NCBI RefSeq assembly: GCF_009708215.1
Contig: NZ_CP046175.1
Location: forward strand, 5,518,001 to 5,582,000
Direction: 5' to 3'
DNA length: 64,000 nucleotides
Source: Occultella kanbiaonis
Lineage (GTDB): Bacteria > Actinomycetota > Actinomycetes > Actinomycetales > Beutenbergiaceae
Below, piece by piece: positions 33,101 to 40,096 of this stretch. The notes beneath the pieces were generated by a model, which saw only the letters and a program-made list of their open reading frames with translations, was not told the DNA's origin and did not search any database. Both the position numbers and the translations under genes were made by a program. The first letter of the stretch is position 1. Every line of letters starts with the position of its first letter.

Positions 33101-34430
33101 TGAAGCCGCCGAACGTGATGGTCTGTGTGAAGTAGCCGAGGTCGGAGACGCGCAGCTCGTCGACGCCGCCGGCGGATTCGTTCGTGACGCCGATCGTGGC
33201 GGTGGCCTCGTCGCCCGAGGCGATCCGGTTCGGGCTGATGTCCTTGTCGGTGCTCACGCCGAGCTGGAGGGGCCGCACGACGTAGTCGGCGTTCGCCGTG
33301 TCGGTGGCCGGGTCCCGGCCGTCGACGGCGGCCTCGGCACCGACCACGTTGGTCACCGGGTGCGTGGCCGTGGACAGGTCGCCGCCACTGTCGCGGTCGG
33401 TCGCACGCTGGGACAGCCCGAGGCCCACGGTGGCGACCGCGTCCTGCGCGATGGCGGCGCCGGCGTAGGTCAGCCGGACGCCACCGACATCGGCGGCGTC
33501 GACGCCGTCGGGCAGTTCGGCCGTGCCGGCGGCCTCCCCCAGCTGCCACGCCCAGGTCCCGTCGGCCTGCTGGACGTAGACGTCCACCCGGACGGTGTCG
33601 GCGCCGGCGGGCAGGCTCGCGTCGGTGAACCCGGTGAAGTCGGTGATGGTGAACGGGTTGCTCGGGTCGAGGGTGGCCGCGCCGTCCACGGCGGCGGCGG
33701 GCTCGGTGAGCACGAGGGTCTCGACCGGGCCGTTCGAGGTGTTCGTGATGCTCAGGTCGATCGTGGAGGGCGCCCCGGGCTGGAAGGTCTGCTCGGACGG
33801 GCTCCACGCCTTCGTGACATCGACGTCGATGATCTCCGGCACCCGGATCGTCACGGTCGCGTCGTCGGTGTCCGGGTTGGAGTTCGTGGCCTCGGTGTTC
33901 GCGGTGTTGGTGACGACGTGGTCGCCGGGACCGACGGTGGTGGGCACCTGGAGGGTGATCGTGACGGACAGGGTCAGGCCGTTCTCCAGCCCTGTCCCGA
34001 CCGGGCTGACGACGGGGCCGGTGAAGTCCACCCGAAGGTGGGTGTCGGCGGTGACCTCGGCGGGTGCGACGGAACTCGCAGCGCCGTCGACCGTCCAGGT
34101 GACCTCGCGCGGGATGGAGCTCTCGTTCGGCGCGATCGCGACGTCCTGCACGGTGTAGCCGGCCAGCTCGGGCGGCAACGAGTCCGTGAGCCGAGCGTCC
34201 AGGCAGGACGCCTCGGAGCAGTTCACGCTGATCGTGTATGTGAAGGTCTGGCCCGGGGAGACCACCTCCGGCGCGACCGTCTTGTTCACGGTCAGGTACT
34301 GCGGATCGCCCGGGGCCGCGAGCGCGGCTCCCATGCCCAGGCCGGCCAGCGGTGCGGCGAGCACGACGGCAAGCACCGCAGCCCAGATCAGACGCCACCT
34401 GGTGATGGCGCGCGAACGGTATCCCTGCAT
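27147..34430 (-). CDS. Giant sortase-anchored surface protein with DUF11-type and DUF5979 repeats
   Basis: This 2,427-residue exported protein has a signal peptide (basic MQGYRSRAITRWR, hydrophobic 14-36, cleavage near ALA-APG at 38). The body is many beta-sandwich units of the DUF11/SdrD-like kind (YLTVNKTVAPEVVSPGQTFT and similar), and the end has five DUF5979 CnaB-like repeats, then PSPADGETQIPVTG, a hydrophobic helix and RRRRQTR. IPVTG (27237-27251) is an LPxTG variant for sortase. ATG 34430 has AGGAG ten bases upstream. Its likely role is a long adhesin or cell-wall fibre. An AraC gene lies upstream on the same strand. No sortase gene is in the window. Confidence 0.9.
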   Translation of the reverse strand: MQGYRSRAITRWRLIWAAVLAVVLAAPLAGLGMGAALAAPGDPQYLTVNKTVAPEVVSPGQTFTYTISVNCSEASCLDARLTDSLPPELAGYTVQDVAIAPNESSIPREVTWTVDGAASSVAPAEVTADTHLRVDFTGPVVSPVGTGLENGLTLSVTITLQVPTTVGPGDHVVTNTANTEATNSNPDTDDATVTIRVPEIIDVDVTKAWSPSEQTFQPGAPSTIDLSITNTSNGPVETLVLTEPAAAVDGAATLDPSNPFTITDFTGFTDASLPAGADTVRVDVYVQQADGTWAWQLGEAAGTAELPDGVDAADVGGVRLTYAGAAIAQDAVATVGLGLSQRATDRDSGGDLSTATHPVTNVVGAEAAVDGRDPATDTANADYVVRPLQLGVSTDKDISPNRIASGDEATATIGVTNESAGGVDELRVSDLGYFTQTITFGGFTTAPSWPVGATSAQVIYHPLDGGDPETITFAQGAVPTGPSGPISGFEVVFTAEAGGITSGATSVFDVLIQTSEDAVAEGETLDTTNTVDARVVAPNGLTENDSDSSTLTLVYPAIDITLAKSVRPSASVQPGESVVTALETNLTTTSDYVTATQIVVEDAATGADGDFWDAFDLSSVAPTQVPGNTALTIEVQSADGSWIELKVFVAQDGPFLAAMTTAEIQDALPAGTDITDLTGIRFIFDNATGFPSDTTVTPYFSAQARDTLRSGADIPEDATDYANVATADGSGQTEVGTEISDSEVGEGVATVESDPGTGPVGIEKSWNQDSVPAQSSEQRSTNLSWSVGSGYGTVQISDPTNPATPADSVFEAFDLVRIERIAASSDPYSNGWQLRYDLITDVELYRAGAWVSVPAPGGGWIQNGAFVGHALSDDERADTTGVRLTLTENGPARAAASQTGPAYDPYAPAVGSGVGFAGPDRVFTMAWQVRDQMRPGGEWVTGEATYNTPDPGVVNNTALLAATPVGGGTAATDTADDTIVVVDYGPGVAVAKTAAPNTNLYVPVAGAPADSYPATTFTITANSDSVARASYVRVTDPPACTDADEVSVCQSPATAAGATADPFTANVDWLGDAGIGNPFDRFDVTAVRIGTSVPDQVDLSASVVWLLRHDGAGYLSEQSTAAAVNAMSAADLADVVGISVTFQGTDPASTGGTITAANRLTVTIDARARTTLRSSGADQVVAAGARLDVPNRVFAQSYDPILAEGTPTGDQAAAPVQLTGGDINVGPTKTVAPAALTEPTRDAPVTVTLGANQGVDPVSTLSPAQVTVTDDVTTSPEFWSAFAFTGLGDVVAPAGADRVRVDLYGPFGPDGENTWIEGEPVAVADAALPIGADAHADVQGIRFVFSRADGSFFSDQLPAPQWSATAAFTVQLRENHYGTEDPVLLEGTVTNTVTAVSDRLNGEASPERTTDAVISLSAGVHQIAVNKLANNGDRFASPGALVPWDLTFTNTGTGYLTVTELRDALPSSLLYLGDEPVYTPDPDGLLSDDVSVTQDGQELIFTWPDGGNRMTPGETFTIRLLFELQPGLSAGQRAENTMTVRTAEELASCANMVAGVPITDAWAQDGTTCGTTDYVSPAPGPNLFTVKGVRGELAGAINPLNPSAVCSQNLSATGGDYFRTPCAANSMIGGTDEWVLRTLNAGTVTVEELTIFDQLPNVGDQQLISGTSRGSVYRPELLDDLLVTAPEGATTTVEVTTSAGVCVGTWANLTNQEVCEQNGEEWTPAADDTDWAAVTGLRIVVDFSTTAAGVFSPGQFVDVTYSSVNVPASATNADGAPSDVPAVDSFAWNQFGVKFLNTGASGYSKVAPSRVGVHLVFGAIEIDKLVTGPATAYAPDEFTADLRCTVEGVELGLGEHEVVELGDANGYTQRVDGIPVGAECTVTETGAVGSFGETSRTGTPVTLDVSAPTAVGQDVPAAQIATITNDYAFTGLSVTKLVETEASEGDFGPFDFTLTCESALGTPVTFGSGVTEVAFTLAAGETYVAPANTIPAGALCVVTEVGSALADDIVIVGTGVTDNGDGSGAVQVGATPGEVTFTNGYDAGILRVVKVVDGDGADAYGAGPFTFTAVCTYAGDQVLLDTEFQLDANTDRTFGTYPAGTECVVTETATGGANVSVIDPADGVTTISAGDEGVGESVVTATNTFRLGALEIVKVVEGDGAELWGGGPFTARATCTWDSGGERVTIDLPNDGTVTLSAANGYSATVENLLVGSECVVTETATGGATSATIAPADGLVTIPDPGDGDEVATVTLTNVFDLTSLDVVKEIDGDWAASGSDGRFEVALQCTWMVDGVGTEIEVPGGAVRVLQAPDALAATYADLPVGADCELTETVTGGADGTSITVAVEGTSSATTDGATAAVPLAGTTEPGQASVTVTNVFDPIPPSPADGETQIPVTGSDAGLLAGAALLLLGAGAFLVTRRRRQTR
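27237..27251 (-). other. Sortase recognition motif IPVTG
   Basis: The five codons encode IPVTG, 31 residues before the end of the giant protein. It is followed by SDAG, a hydrophobic stretch of about 20 residues (LLAGAALLLLGAGAFLV) and a positively charged tail, the standard wall-sorting layout. The first residue is Ile rather than Leu; actinobacterial class E sortases prefer LAxTG and class A LPxTG, so the assigned sortase class is open. Confidence 0.8.
27290..28970 (-). repeat. Five tandem DUF5979 (CnaB-like) protein repeats
   Basis: Five units of about 100-120 residues end the giant protein: roughly 28650-28970, 28310-28635, 27995-28290, 27660-27980 and 27290-27645. Each opens with a strand ending in Lys (IEIDK, SVTK, RVVK, EIVK, DVVK; codons at 28959, 28623, 28281, 27969 and 27633). 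Each has a TE motif in its middle-to-late part (CTVTET, CVVTEV, CVVTET, CVVTET, CELTET) and closes with TN (TNDY, TNGY, TNTF, TNVF, TNVF). Each also has two Cys. The Lys-Glu-Asn set is what intramolecular isopeptide domains need. Confidence 0.82.
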
Positions 34431-34607
34431 GACTATCTCGCTCCTGCTCATGCCCGCGACGGCGGGCCCCCTGCCGATGGGCCCCACGGCGCGATGGCAC
34501 GACAGGGACCGGGTCCAAGGCGAGTCTCGGCCGGAACAACCGCGCACCGGCCGGATCCGCGCGAACTGTCGCGGACTCGCGCGCGCAGAGTCGCCGCGGC
34601 GGCGCGG

Positions 34608-35597
34608 CTAGGGAGCGAGCGTGCCGGCGCGGTACGCGCCGGGCAGGCAGCCGACCTCGGCGCGGAAGACGCGTCGGAACTGGTCCGGGCCGCCGAACCC
34701 GCTGCGTCGGGCGACTCCCGCGAGGTTCAGGTTCGGCCGGGCGGCGAGCAGCGCCTTTGCGGCCATCACCCGTCGCGCACGGATGATCCGCGCCACGGTC
34801 TCGTCCGTCCCCGCGAACGCCTCGTGCAACGACCTGACGCTCATCCCGAGTCCACCCGCGACGTCCGGTGCGCTCAGGTTCGGATCGGCGAAGTGGACGT
34901 CGACGTACGCCCGAGCCCGGGCCCGTACCTCGGCGCTCCGGTCGGCGGGTGCGGCATCGACTGCCATGACACCCATCACGAGCTCGCGCAGCGCGCCCTC
35001 GGCCCATCCGGCGGCAACGACGTCGAAGGGCTGCACCGGCGGCTCGACGAGGGCATCGGCGAGGGCACGGCCGGCGTCCGCCAGTGGCACCAGCCGATGC
35101 AGACCCGGGCGGACGAGGTCCGGCTCCGGGTGCGGAAGCCCGATCAACAGGACGCTGCTGACCTCGTTGAAGTGGATCGCGCAGAAGCCGTCCGGAGGCA
35201 CGACCACGAGATCCCCGGGGTGCAGGTCCGCGGCCCCCCCATCGCCGACAACCCGCGCGCTGCCCTCGGCGAGGTAGACCGTCATGGCGACCTGCCGGTG
35301 CGGGCCCTTCGTCGGGAACATGGTCAGAGTGACCGGATCGCCGGAGTACCGGGCGACGAGCAGGTGCGCCGAGCGATAGCCGCGCAGATGGCGACCGGCT
35401 GCCGCCGCGCCGTCGGGCTCGTGCGCCTCGACGGCCCACCCGTCCATCGGATGCAGCGCACGCATGGATAGGTTCAGCCAGTCCGGACAGGGGTCGGTGC
35501 CCCTGCAGTGGCAGGTCTCGTACCAGCGGACCGCGGCACCGACCTCGACTATGTCAGCCGTGCACGACGGCACGGCACGCCCTGCCCAAGCGCACAT
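34608..35597 (-). CDS. AraC-family transcriptional regulator
   Basis: A 329-residue AraC regulator. The C-terminal 100 residues hold the double HTH (LSAPDVAGGLGMSVRSLHEA, then RPNLNLAGVARRSGFGGPDQ and FRRVFRAEVGCLPGAYRAG). The N-terminal part has a cupin-like AraC-binding region (DLHPGDLVVVPPDG) similar to AraC proteins with an AraC_binding_2 domain. It ends 177 bp upstream of the giant surface-protein start on the same strand and may regulate it. The annotated GTG/ATG near 35597 gives a Cys-containing N-terminus (CTADIV, CHCRG) that may be too long; a start at ATG 35463-35465 (MRALHPMDGWA) is possible. Confidence 0.85.
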   Translation of the reverse strand: MCAWAGRAVPSCTADIVEVGAAVRWYETCHCRGTDPCPDWLNLSMRALHPMDGWAVEAHEPDGAAAAGRHLRGYRSAHLLVARYSGDPVTLTMFPTKGPHRQVAMTVYLAEGSARVVGDGGAADLHPGDLVVVPPDGFCAIHFNEVSSVLLIGLPHPEPDLVRPGLHRLVPLADAGRALADALVEPPVQPFDVVAAGWAEGALRELVMGVMAVDAAPADRSAEVRARARAYVDVHFADPNLSAPDVAGGLGMSVRSLHEAFAGTDETVARIIRARRVMAAKALLAARPNLNLAGVARRSGFGGPDQFRRVFRAEVGCLPGAYRAGTLAP

Positions 35598-35654
35598 GCG
35601 AGGGACGGTACCGATCCGCCGCCCGCCGGTGGGCAGGATCGGGTATGACCCCGA

Positions 35655-36305
35655 TCACACCGGGTCAGCGGCCGCCGGTCCCCCGTCCACGGCACCGGGC
35701 TCATCCCGGAGCTCCACGGTGAGGTGGACGTAGCCACGGACCAGTTCGGCGTCGAGAACCGTCGGCGCGCCCAGCCGCGGGTCCAGCAGGAACCGGACGG
35801 TGGTCCCGGTGCCGGTTTCGGGCGGCAGCTCGACCAGATCGCTCGACGGGACGCCGTGGTGGTAGCGCTGGGTCCAGGACCCCGCACTGCGACGGTTCGT
35901 GTGCTCGAGCCACCGGCTCAGGGCCGCGACGGTGGACATGCCGCGGCGGGGCAGTCCGTCGGGCAGGAGCGGCGGCTCAGCCGCGTCGAAGAACCGGACG
36001 TCCTCGGTCGCCATGACGGGCTTGCGGATCATTCGGCCGCGGTCGTCCCGGCGGGTGTCCGTGCCACGTCCGTCGTCGGCCACGGAGACCGACCCGTCCC
36101 GGTGCCGGGTGATCACGGCAGCCCCGGCACGGCCGAGGGCCGCTGCCTCCTCGTCCGCGTACGCGAGCACCTCCAGCACGCAGTGCTGCACGCCGCCTGC
36201 GAGGTAGGTCTGCGGGTTCGCTCGGATCGTGGCCAGGTGGGCGCGGTCGACGGCGATCGACCAGTCGTGCGTGGTGACCTTCCATCGGTCCGGGCGGTCG
36301 TCCAT
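35655..36305 (-). CDS. Orphan GyrB/ParE-type ATPase-domain protein, catalytic residues altered
   Basis: This 216-residue protein from ATG 36303-36305 (MDDRPDRWKVTT) aligns by eye with the N-terminal GHKL domain of type IIA topoisomerase B subunits: HCVLEVLAYADEEA (GyrB HHxVxEVxDNxxDEA), VSVADDGRG (DNGRG) and GMSTVAALSRWLE (GxSVVNALSxWLE), then YHHGVP and TGTGTTVRFLLDP. The Mg-binding Asn and preceding Asp of the N box are Ala48 and Tyr49, although the general base Glu45 is kept, and the glycine-rich lid GGLHGVG is GLPRRG. No toprim or transducer domain follows. It is divergent from the PadR operon; its role is unknown. Confidence 0.75.
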   Translation of the reverse strand: MDDRPDRWKVTTHDWSIAVDRAHLATIRANPQTYLAGGVQHCVLEVLAYADEEAAALGRAGAAVITRHRDGSVSVADDGRGTDTRRDDRGRMIRKPVMATEDVRFFDAAEPPLLPDGLPRRGMSTVAALSRWLEHTNRRSAGSWTQRYHHGVPSSDLVELPPETGTGTTVRFLLDPRLGAPTVLDAELVRGYVHLTVELRDEPGAVDGGPAAADPV

Positions 36306-36383
36306 GCGGACCCCTTCTGCGGTTCGTGAACTGGCCGTCCAAGACGGCATCGCGACGCTCTGGAACCCGACCTTATCTGCCCC

Positions 36384-36438
36384 TTGCGCGATCACTACTG
36401 AGTGCTACTATCTACCGGTAGTCAGCACCACTGAGTAG
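36384..36438 (+). promoter_or_regulatory. PadR-operon promoter with 44-bp imperfect dyad
   Basis: TTGCGC (36384-36389) and TACTAT (36406-36411), 16 bp apart, form a plausible promoter. An inverted repeat spans 36395-36438 around 36416/36417: a perfect core CTACCGGTAG, with outer arms CTACTGAGTG and CACTGAGTAG that mirror each other at 9 of 10 positions. The dyad covers the -10 and start region and ends six bases before the ribosome site AAGGAGG, so the PadR product encoded next is expected to repress itself and the exporter. Confidence 0.75.
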
Positions 36439-36454
36439 CGAAAGGAGGAACGTC

Positions 36455-36805
36455 ATGGGCAGACAGATGACCGAGATGCTGAAGGGCACGCTCGAGGGCA
36501 TCGTCCTCGGAATCCTGGCCGGGCAACCGGCCTACGGATACGAGATCACGGCGCGGCTGCGGGAGCAGGGCTTCTCCGACATCGTCGAGGGAACCGTCTA
36601 CGCACTGCTGGTCCGGATCGAGCAGCGCGGCCTCGTCGACGTGGTGAAGGTCCCGTCCGAGAAGGGCCCGCCACGCAAGGTCTACTCGCTGAACGCGCAG
36701 GGCAGCGAGTACCTCGAGGAGTTCTGGAGGACCTGGAACTTCCTCGCAGAACGGATCGAACAGCTTCACCACCACACCGAACAGCCACACACAGAAGGAG
36801 ATTGA
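36455..36805 (+). CDS. PadR-family transcriptional regulator
   Basis: A 116-residue PadR regulator: MLKGTLEGIVLGILAGQPAY and GYEITARLREQGFSDIVEGT followed by VYALLVRIEQRGLVDVVKV, the winged HTH with the YxLLxRLExxGLV helix, and a C-terminal dimerisation helix (EEFWRTWNFLAERIEQL). It is first in an operon with a DUF1048 protein and an ABC exporter, an arrangement like LmrR-type and Rv-type efflux control. A strong AAGGAGG lies upstream of ATG 36455. Confidence 0.92.
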   Translation: MGRQMTEMLKGTLEGIVLGILAGQPAYGYEITARLREQGFSDIVEGTVYALLVRIEQRGLVDVVKVPSEKGPPRKVYSLNAQGSEYLEEFWRTWNFLAERIEQLHHHTEQPHTEGD

Positions 36806-36807
36806 TC

Positions 36808-37176
36808 ATGGTCGCCAAATGGATCGAGGCCCTCACGGGGTCGCTTGAGCAGAAGAAGCAGTACAAGCAGGACAAGGCGCGGATCGAAGCCCTCCCCGAA
36901 CCGTACGCAACCGCGGCGAAGGCGATGCACCGCTACTTCATGTACTACGGGGGCGTCACCGACGGCGACACCCTCATGACGATGTTCGGCGACCTCGCCG
37001 ACCTGTGGGAGCGCGCCGCCGTCGACGGGACGCCGGTGCGGGAGATCGTCGGCGACGACCCGGTCGAGTTCGCCGAGACCTTCGCGCAGTCGTATGCCGG
37101 TCAGCGGTGGATCGACAAGGAGCGTTCGCGCCTGACCAAGGCGATCGAGGACGCCGAGCGAAAGGAACAGGGTTGA
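36808..37176 (+). CDS. DUF1048 domain protein
   Basis: A 122-residue helical protein: KWIEALTGSLEQKKQYKQDK, AMHRYFMYYGGVTDGDTLMT, then DDPVEFAETFAQSYAGQRWID. This is the DUF1048 family, which nearly always follows a PadR regulator and precedes an ABC transporter; its function is unknown. ATG 36808 has GAAGGAG upstream, with the PadR stop two bases before. It ends two bases before the ATPase start. Confidence 0.88.
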   Translation: MVAKWIEALTGSLEQKKQYKQDKARIEALPEPYATAAKAMHRYFMYYGGVTDGDTLMTMFGDLADLWERAAVDGTPVREIVGDDPVEFAETFAQSYAGQRWIDKERSRLTKAIEDAERKEQG

Positions 37177-37178
37177 CC

Positions 37179-38009
37179 ATGGAATCAGCCATCAGAGTGC
37201 AGGGCATCGAGAAGTCGTTCAAGGACCTGCACGTGCTGCGCGGCGTCGATTTCGACGTGAAGGCGGGCAGCATCTTCGCGCTGCTCGGCTCGAACGGCGC
37301 AGGCAAGACCACCCTCGTGCGGATCCTGTCGACGCTGTTGAAGGCCGATACGGGCACCGCGACGGTCAACGGGCTCGACGTCGCCGCGCGGGCCGGTGAG
37401 GTGCGCGCGTCGATCAGCCTGACCGGCCAGTTCGCCGCGGTCGACGGTGTGCTGACCGGCCGGGAGAACCTGGTGTTGATCGCCAGGCTGCGGCACATGA
37501 CGAACCCGGGTGCGATTGCCGACGAGTTGCTCGCCCGGTTCTCGCTCACCGATGCGGGCAACCGCAGGGCGGCCACCTACTCGGGCGGCATGCGCCGCCG
37601 GCTCGACATCGCGATGAGTCTGATCGGCGACCCGCCGATCATCTTCCTCGACGAGCCGACGACCGGGCTCGACCCGCAGGCGCGGATCGAGGTGTGGCAG
37701 ACGATCAAGCAGCTGGCCGACGGTGGCACGACGGTACTGCTGACGACGCAGTACCTCGACGAGGCCGAGCAGCTCGCCGACCGGATCGCGATCCTGCACA
37801 AGGGCACGATCATCCAGAACGGCACCCTGGCCGAGCTCAAGCAGCTCCTCCCGGCCGCCGAGGTCGAGTACGTACAGAAGCAACCCTCCCTCGAGGACGT
37901 GTTCCTCGCACTCGTCGGCGACACCGGCGAGACCGACAGTGCCGACACAGCCGGCGACGCCTCCGACCGGATCGCCGACACCGCCCCAGCAGGAAAGGAA
38001 CCCCGATGA
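37179..38009 (+). CDS. ABC exporter ATP-binding protein (DrrA-like)
   Basis: This 276-residue ATPase has Walker A GSNGAGKTT, the Q-loop (SLTGQFAAVDG), signature YSGGMRRRLDIAMSLI, Walker B IIFLDEPTTGLD and the H-loop region LLTTQYLDEAEQLAD, where the usual switch His is Gln as in many DrrA-type proteins. The C-terminal tail with PSLEDVFLALVG is the DrrA family hallmark. It powers the permease encoded next, probably exporting a drug or lipid. Its final TGA overlaps the permease ATG (ATGA). Confidence 0.93.
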   Translation: MESAIRVQGIEKSFKDLHVLRGVDFDVKAGSIFALLGSNGAGKTTLVRILSTLLKADTGTATVNGLDVAARAGEVRASISLTGQFAAVDGVLTGRENLVLIARLRHMTNPGAIADELLARFSLTDAGNRRAATYSGGMRRRLDIAMSLIGDPPIIFLDEPTTGLDPQARIEVWQTIKQLADGGTTVLLTTQYLDEAEQLADRIAILHKGTIIQNGTLAELKQLLPAAEVEYVQKQPSLEDVFLALVGDTGETDSADTAGDASDRIADTAPAGKEPR

Positions 38010-38770
38010 CCGCGCACGTCCTCGGCGACACCGGCGTCCTCACCGGCCGCTCGCTGCGCCACATCCTCCGCAGCCCAGACACGATCGTGACCACCGCGGT
38101 CACGCCGATCGCGCTGATGCTGCTGTTCGTGTACGTCCTGGGCGGCGCGATCGAGACCGGGTCCGACCAGTCCTACATCGACTACATGCTCCCCGGCATC
38201 CTGCTCATCACGATCGCGTCCGGCATCGCGTACACCGCGTACCGGCTGTTCCTGGACATGCAGGACGGCATCTTCGAACGCTTCCAGTCCATGCCGATCG
38301 CGAGGTCCAGCGTGCTCTGGGCCCACGTGCTCACCTCCCTGGTCGCGAACCTGGTCTCGGTCGCGATCGTCATCGGCGTCGCGCTGATCATGGGCTTCCG
38401 CACCAGCGCCTCCGTGGGGGCATGGCTCGCCGTGGCCGGCATCCTGATCCTGTTCACCCTCGCCCTGACCTGGCTCGCCGTGATCGCCGGGCTGTCGGCG
38501 AAGACCGTCGACGGCGCGAGCGCGTTCAGCTACCCGCTGATCTTCCTGCCCTTCATCAGTTCGGCGTTCGTGCCCACCGAGTCGATGCCGGGCCCCGTCG
38601 CGTGGTTCGCCGAGAACCAGCCGGTGACCTCCATCGTGAACAGCCTGCGCGCCCTGTTCGCGCAGGAGCCGGTCGGCAACGACATCTGGATCGCCCTCGC
38701 CTGGCTCGTCGGCATCCTCGTCGTCGCCTACGCCCTCGCGATCGGCCGGTACCGGCACAGGATCAGCTGA
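38006..38770 (+). CDS. ABC-2 type exporter permease (DrrB-like)
   Basis: A 254-residue membrane protein with six predicted helices and the ABC-2 motif region QDGIFERFQSMPIARSSVLW; the fifth helix block AFSYPLIFLPFISSAFVPTE is the DrrB signature. ATG 38006 lies in the ATGA overlap with the ATPase stop and has AAAGGAA upstream. Its stop overlaps by eight bases the end of the convergent glycosyltransferase gene. Confidence 0.92.
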   Translation: MTAHVLGDTGVLTGRSLRHILRSPDTIVTTAVTPIALMLLFVYVLGGAIETGSDQSYIDYMLPGILLITIASGIAYTAYRLFLDMQDGIFERFQSMPIARSSVLWAHVLTSLVANLVSVAIVIGVALIMGFRTSASVGAWLAVAGILILFTLALTWLAVIAGLSAKTVDGASAFSYPLIFLPFISSAFVPTESMPGPVAWFAENQPVTSIVNSLRALFAQEPVGNDIWIALAWLVGILVVAYALAIGRYRHRIS

Positions 38771-39992
38771 CGCCGACCTCACGGTCGATGACCCGTGCAC
38801 TCGCGCGGGCACCGTCCTCGGCGGCGTACGCCAACCGGACACGTTCGGCCGCCTCCCGGAATGCGGGCTCTTCGAGCAGCCGGGTCACCGCGCGAGCGAG
38901 CTTCGCGGTGTCCGCCTGTTTCGGAGCCAGGGCGAGGGCGTTGCCCTGGCGGACGCAGACGTCCACGTTCCAGACCTGCTCCGGCTGTAGTCCCATGCCG
39001 ACGAACGGGATCCCAGCCGAGCAGGCGGTCTGGACGGTGCCCTGCCCGCCGTGGAGCACCGCCGCGTCGACGAGTCCGCCGAGCCGGTGCGCGGGGATCA
39101 GGCCGGTGACGTGCACGTTGGACGGCAGCCGGTCGCCATCGGCGAGGTAGTGCTTGATCGGGGCGATCACGTTGACCGGCAGCGAGCCCAGCCGGCGCGC
39201 GGCGGCGAGCGCGAGCTCACGGTCCGCCGAGGAGCCGAGTCCCAGGTAGACCAGCGGTTCTGGGGCAGCCGCGAGCCGTTCCACCACATCGGGCAGCGGC
39301 GTGTCCAGACGGGCGAAGATCGGGCCGACGCGTTCGTAGCCGGGCGGCAGCGTGTACCCGTCGAGCTCGGCCGGCATCACCGTGAGCAGGTTCAGGTCGG
39401 CCTCGATCAGGGACACCACGTTCCGCAGCGGTGCCACGCCGTTCTCGCGGGCAACGCGCGTGAACGCACGTGGCGCCAGCGGGGCGTGGTTGTAGGCCCA
39501 CCGCAACAGCGTCGACGCGATCGCGTCCCTCGCCCGCGCGGACCGACCGGTCCCCCGGACGAGCCCGAGCCGCCGGGTCTGCTCCACCTGGGGCCGGGTC
39601 AGTGCGAACGGCACCGGGTAGAGCAGCGGCACCCGCTCGGCGCGTGCGGAGATCATCGAGGTCGGGTTCGTCCCGATGACGACGGCGGCCGCTCCCGTCG
39701 CGCGGATGAGCTCGCGTTCGGCGTGCACTCGCTCGGACACGAGCCCGTAGCCGAAGGGAGAGCGCAGGGTCCGGCCCTGGTCGAAGCGCACGGCCTGATC
39801 CCGCTCGGCCCGCGTGAAGGCGGGCTCGCTGGCCCGGTAGTCGAAACCGGCGTCGGTGATGAGATCGGCGAAGTCGGTCTCGTACCCCATGAAGACGGGC
39901 GTGTGCCGCGGGTCCAGCGCACGGGCGACCTCGATCATCCGGGTCACCTCAGCGAGGTTGAACGTGATCGGGCAGAAGATGACGGTCGTCAT
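38763..39992 (-). CDS. GT1-family (MGT/UGT-like) glycosyltransferase
   Basis: A 409-residue GT-B protein. The N-terminal half starts MTTVIFCPITFNLAEVTRMI with the acceptor domain. The C-terminal nucleotide-sugar half has PLVYLGLGSSADRELALAAA and LVDAAVLHGGQGTVQTACSA followed by GIPFVGMGLQPEQVWN, the donor signature of antibiotic and sterol glycosyltransferases. The last Gln/Asn positions favour UDP-hexose or dTDP-deoxyhexose (general family knowledge). It may modify a drug or natural product, which fits the adjacent exporter. The start ATG 39992 has no clear ribosome site. Confidence 0.85.
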   Translation of the reverse strand: MTTVIFCPITFNLAEVTRMIEVARALDPRHTPVFMGYETDFADLITDAGFDYRASEPAFTRAERDQAVRFDQGRTLRSPFGYGLVSERVHAERELIRATGAAAVVIGTNPTSMISARAERVPLLYPVPFALTRPQVEQTRRLGLVRGTGRSARARDAIASTLLRWAYNHAPLAPRAFTRVARENGVAPLRNVVSLIEADLNLLTVMPAELDGYTLPPGYERVGPIFARLDTPLPDVVERLAAAPEPLVYLGLGSSADRELALAAARRLGSLPVNVIAPIKHYLADGDRLPSNVHVTGLIPAHRLGGLVDAAVLHGGQGTVQTACSAGIPFVGMGLQPEQVWNVDVCVRQGNALALAPKQADTAKLARAVTRLLEEPAFREAAERVRLAYAAEDGARASARVIDREVGVS

Positions 39993-40096
39993 GGCACTGT
40001 CGAGCCTACGACCTGTACCGACGGACGACCGGACACCGACGAGCCCACCCGGGCTCCGCCGTCGGGCGTTCGACGTGATGCGGCTAGCGTGACGGG

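Noticed and set aside
27009-35471. An open frame of 2,820 codons on the plus strand across the giant surface-protein gene
   Set aside because: It is the exact antisense of the giant gene and of the AraC gene; its Arg/Gly/Asp/Val-rich product has no domain, no signal and no ribosome site. Open antisense frames are expected in very GC-rich coding DNA.
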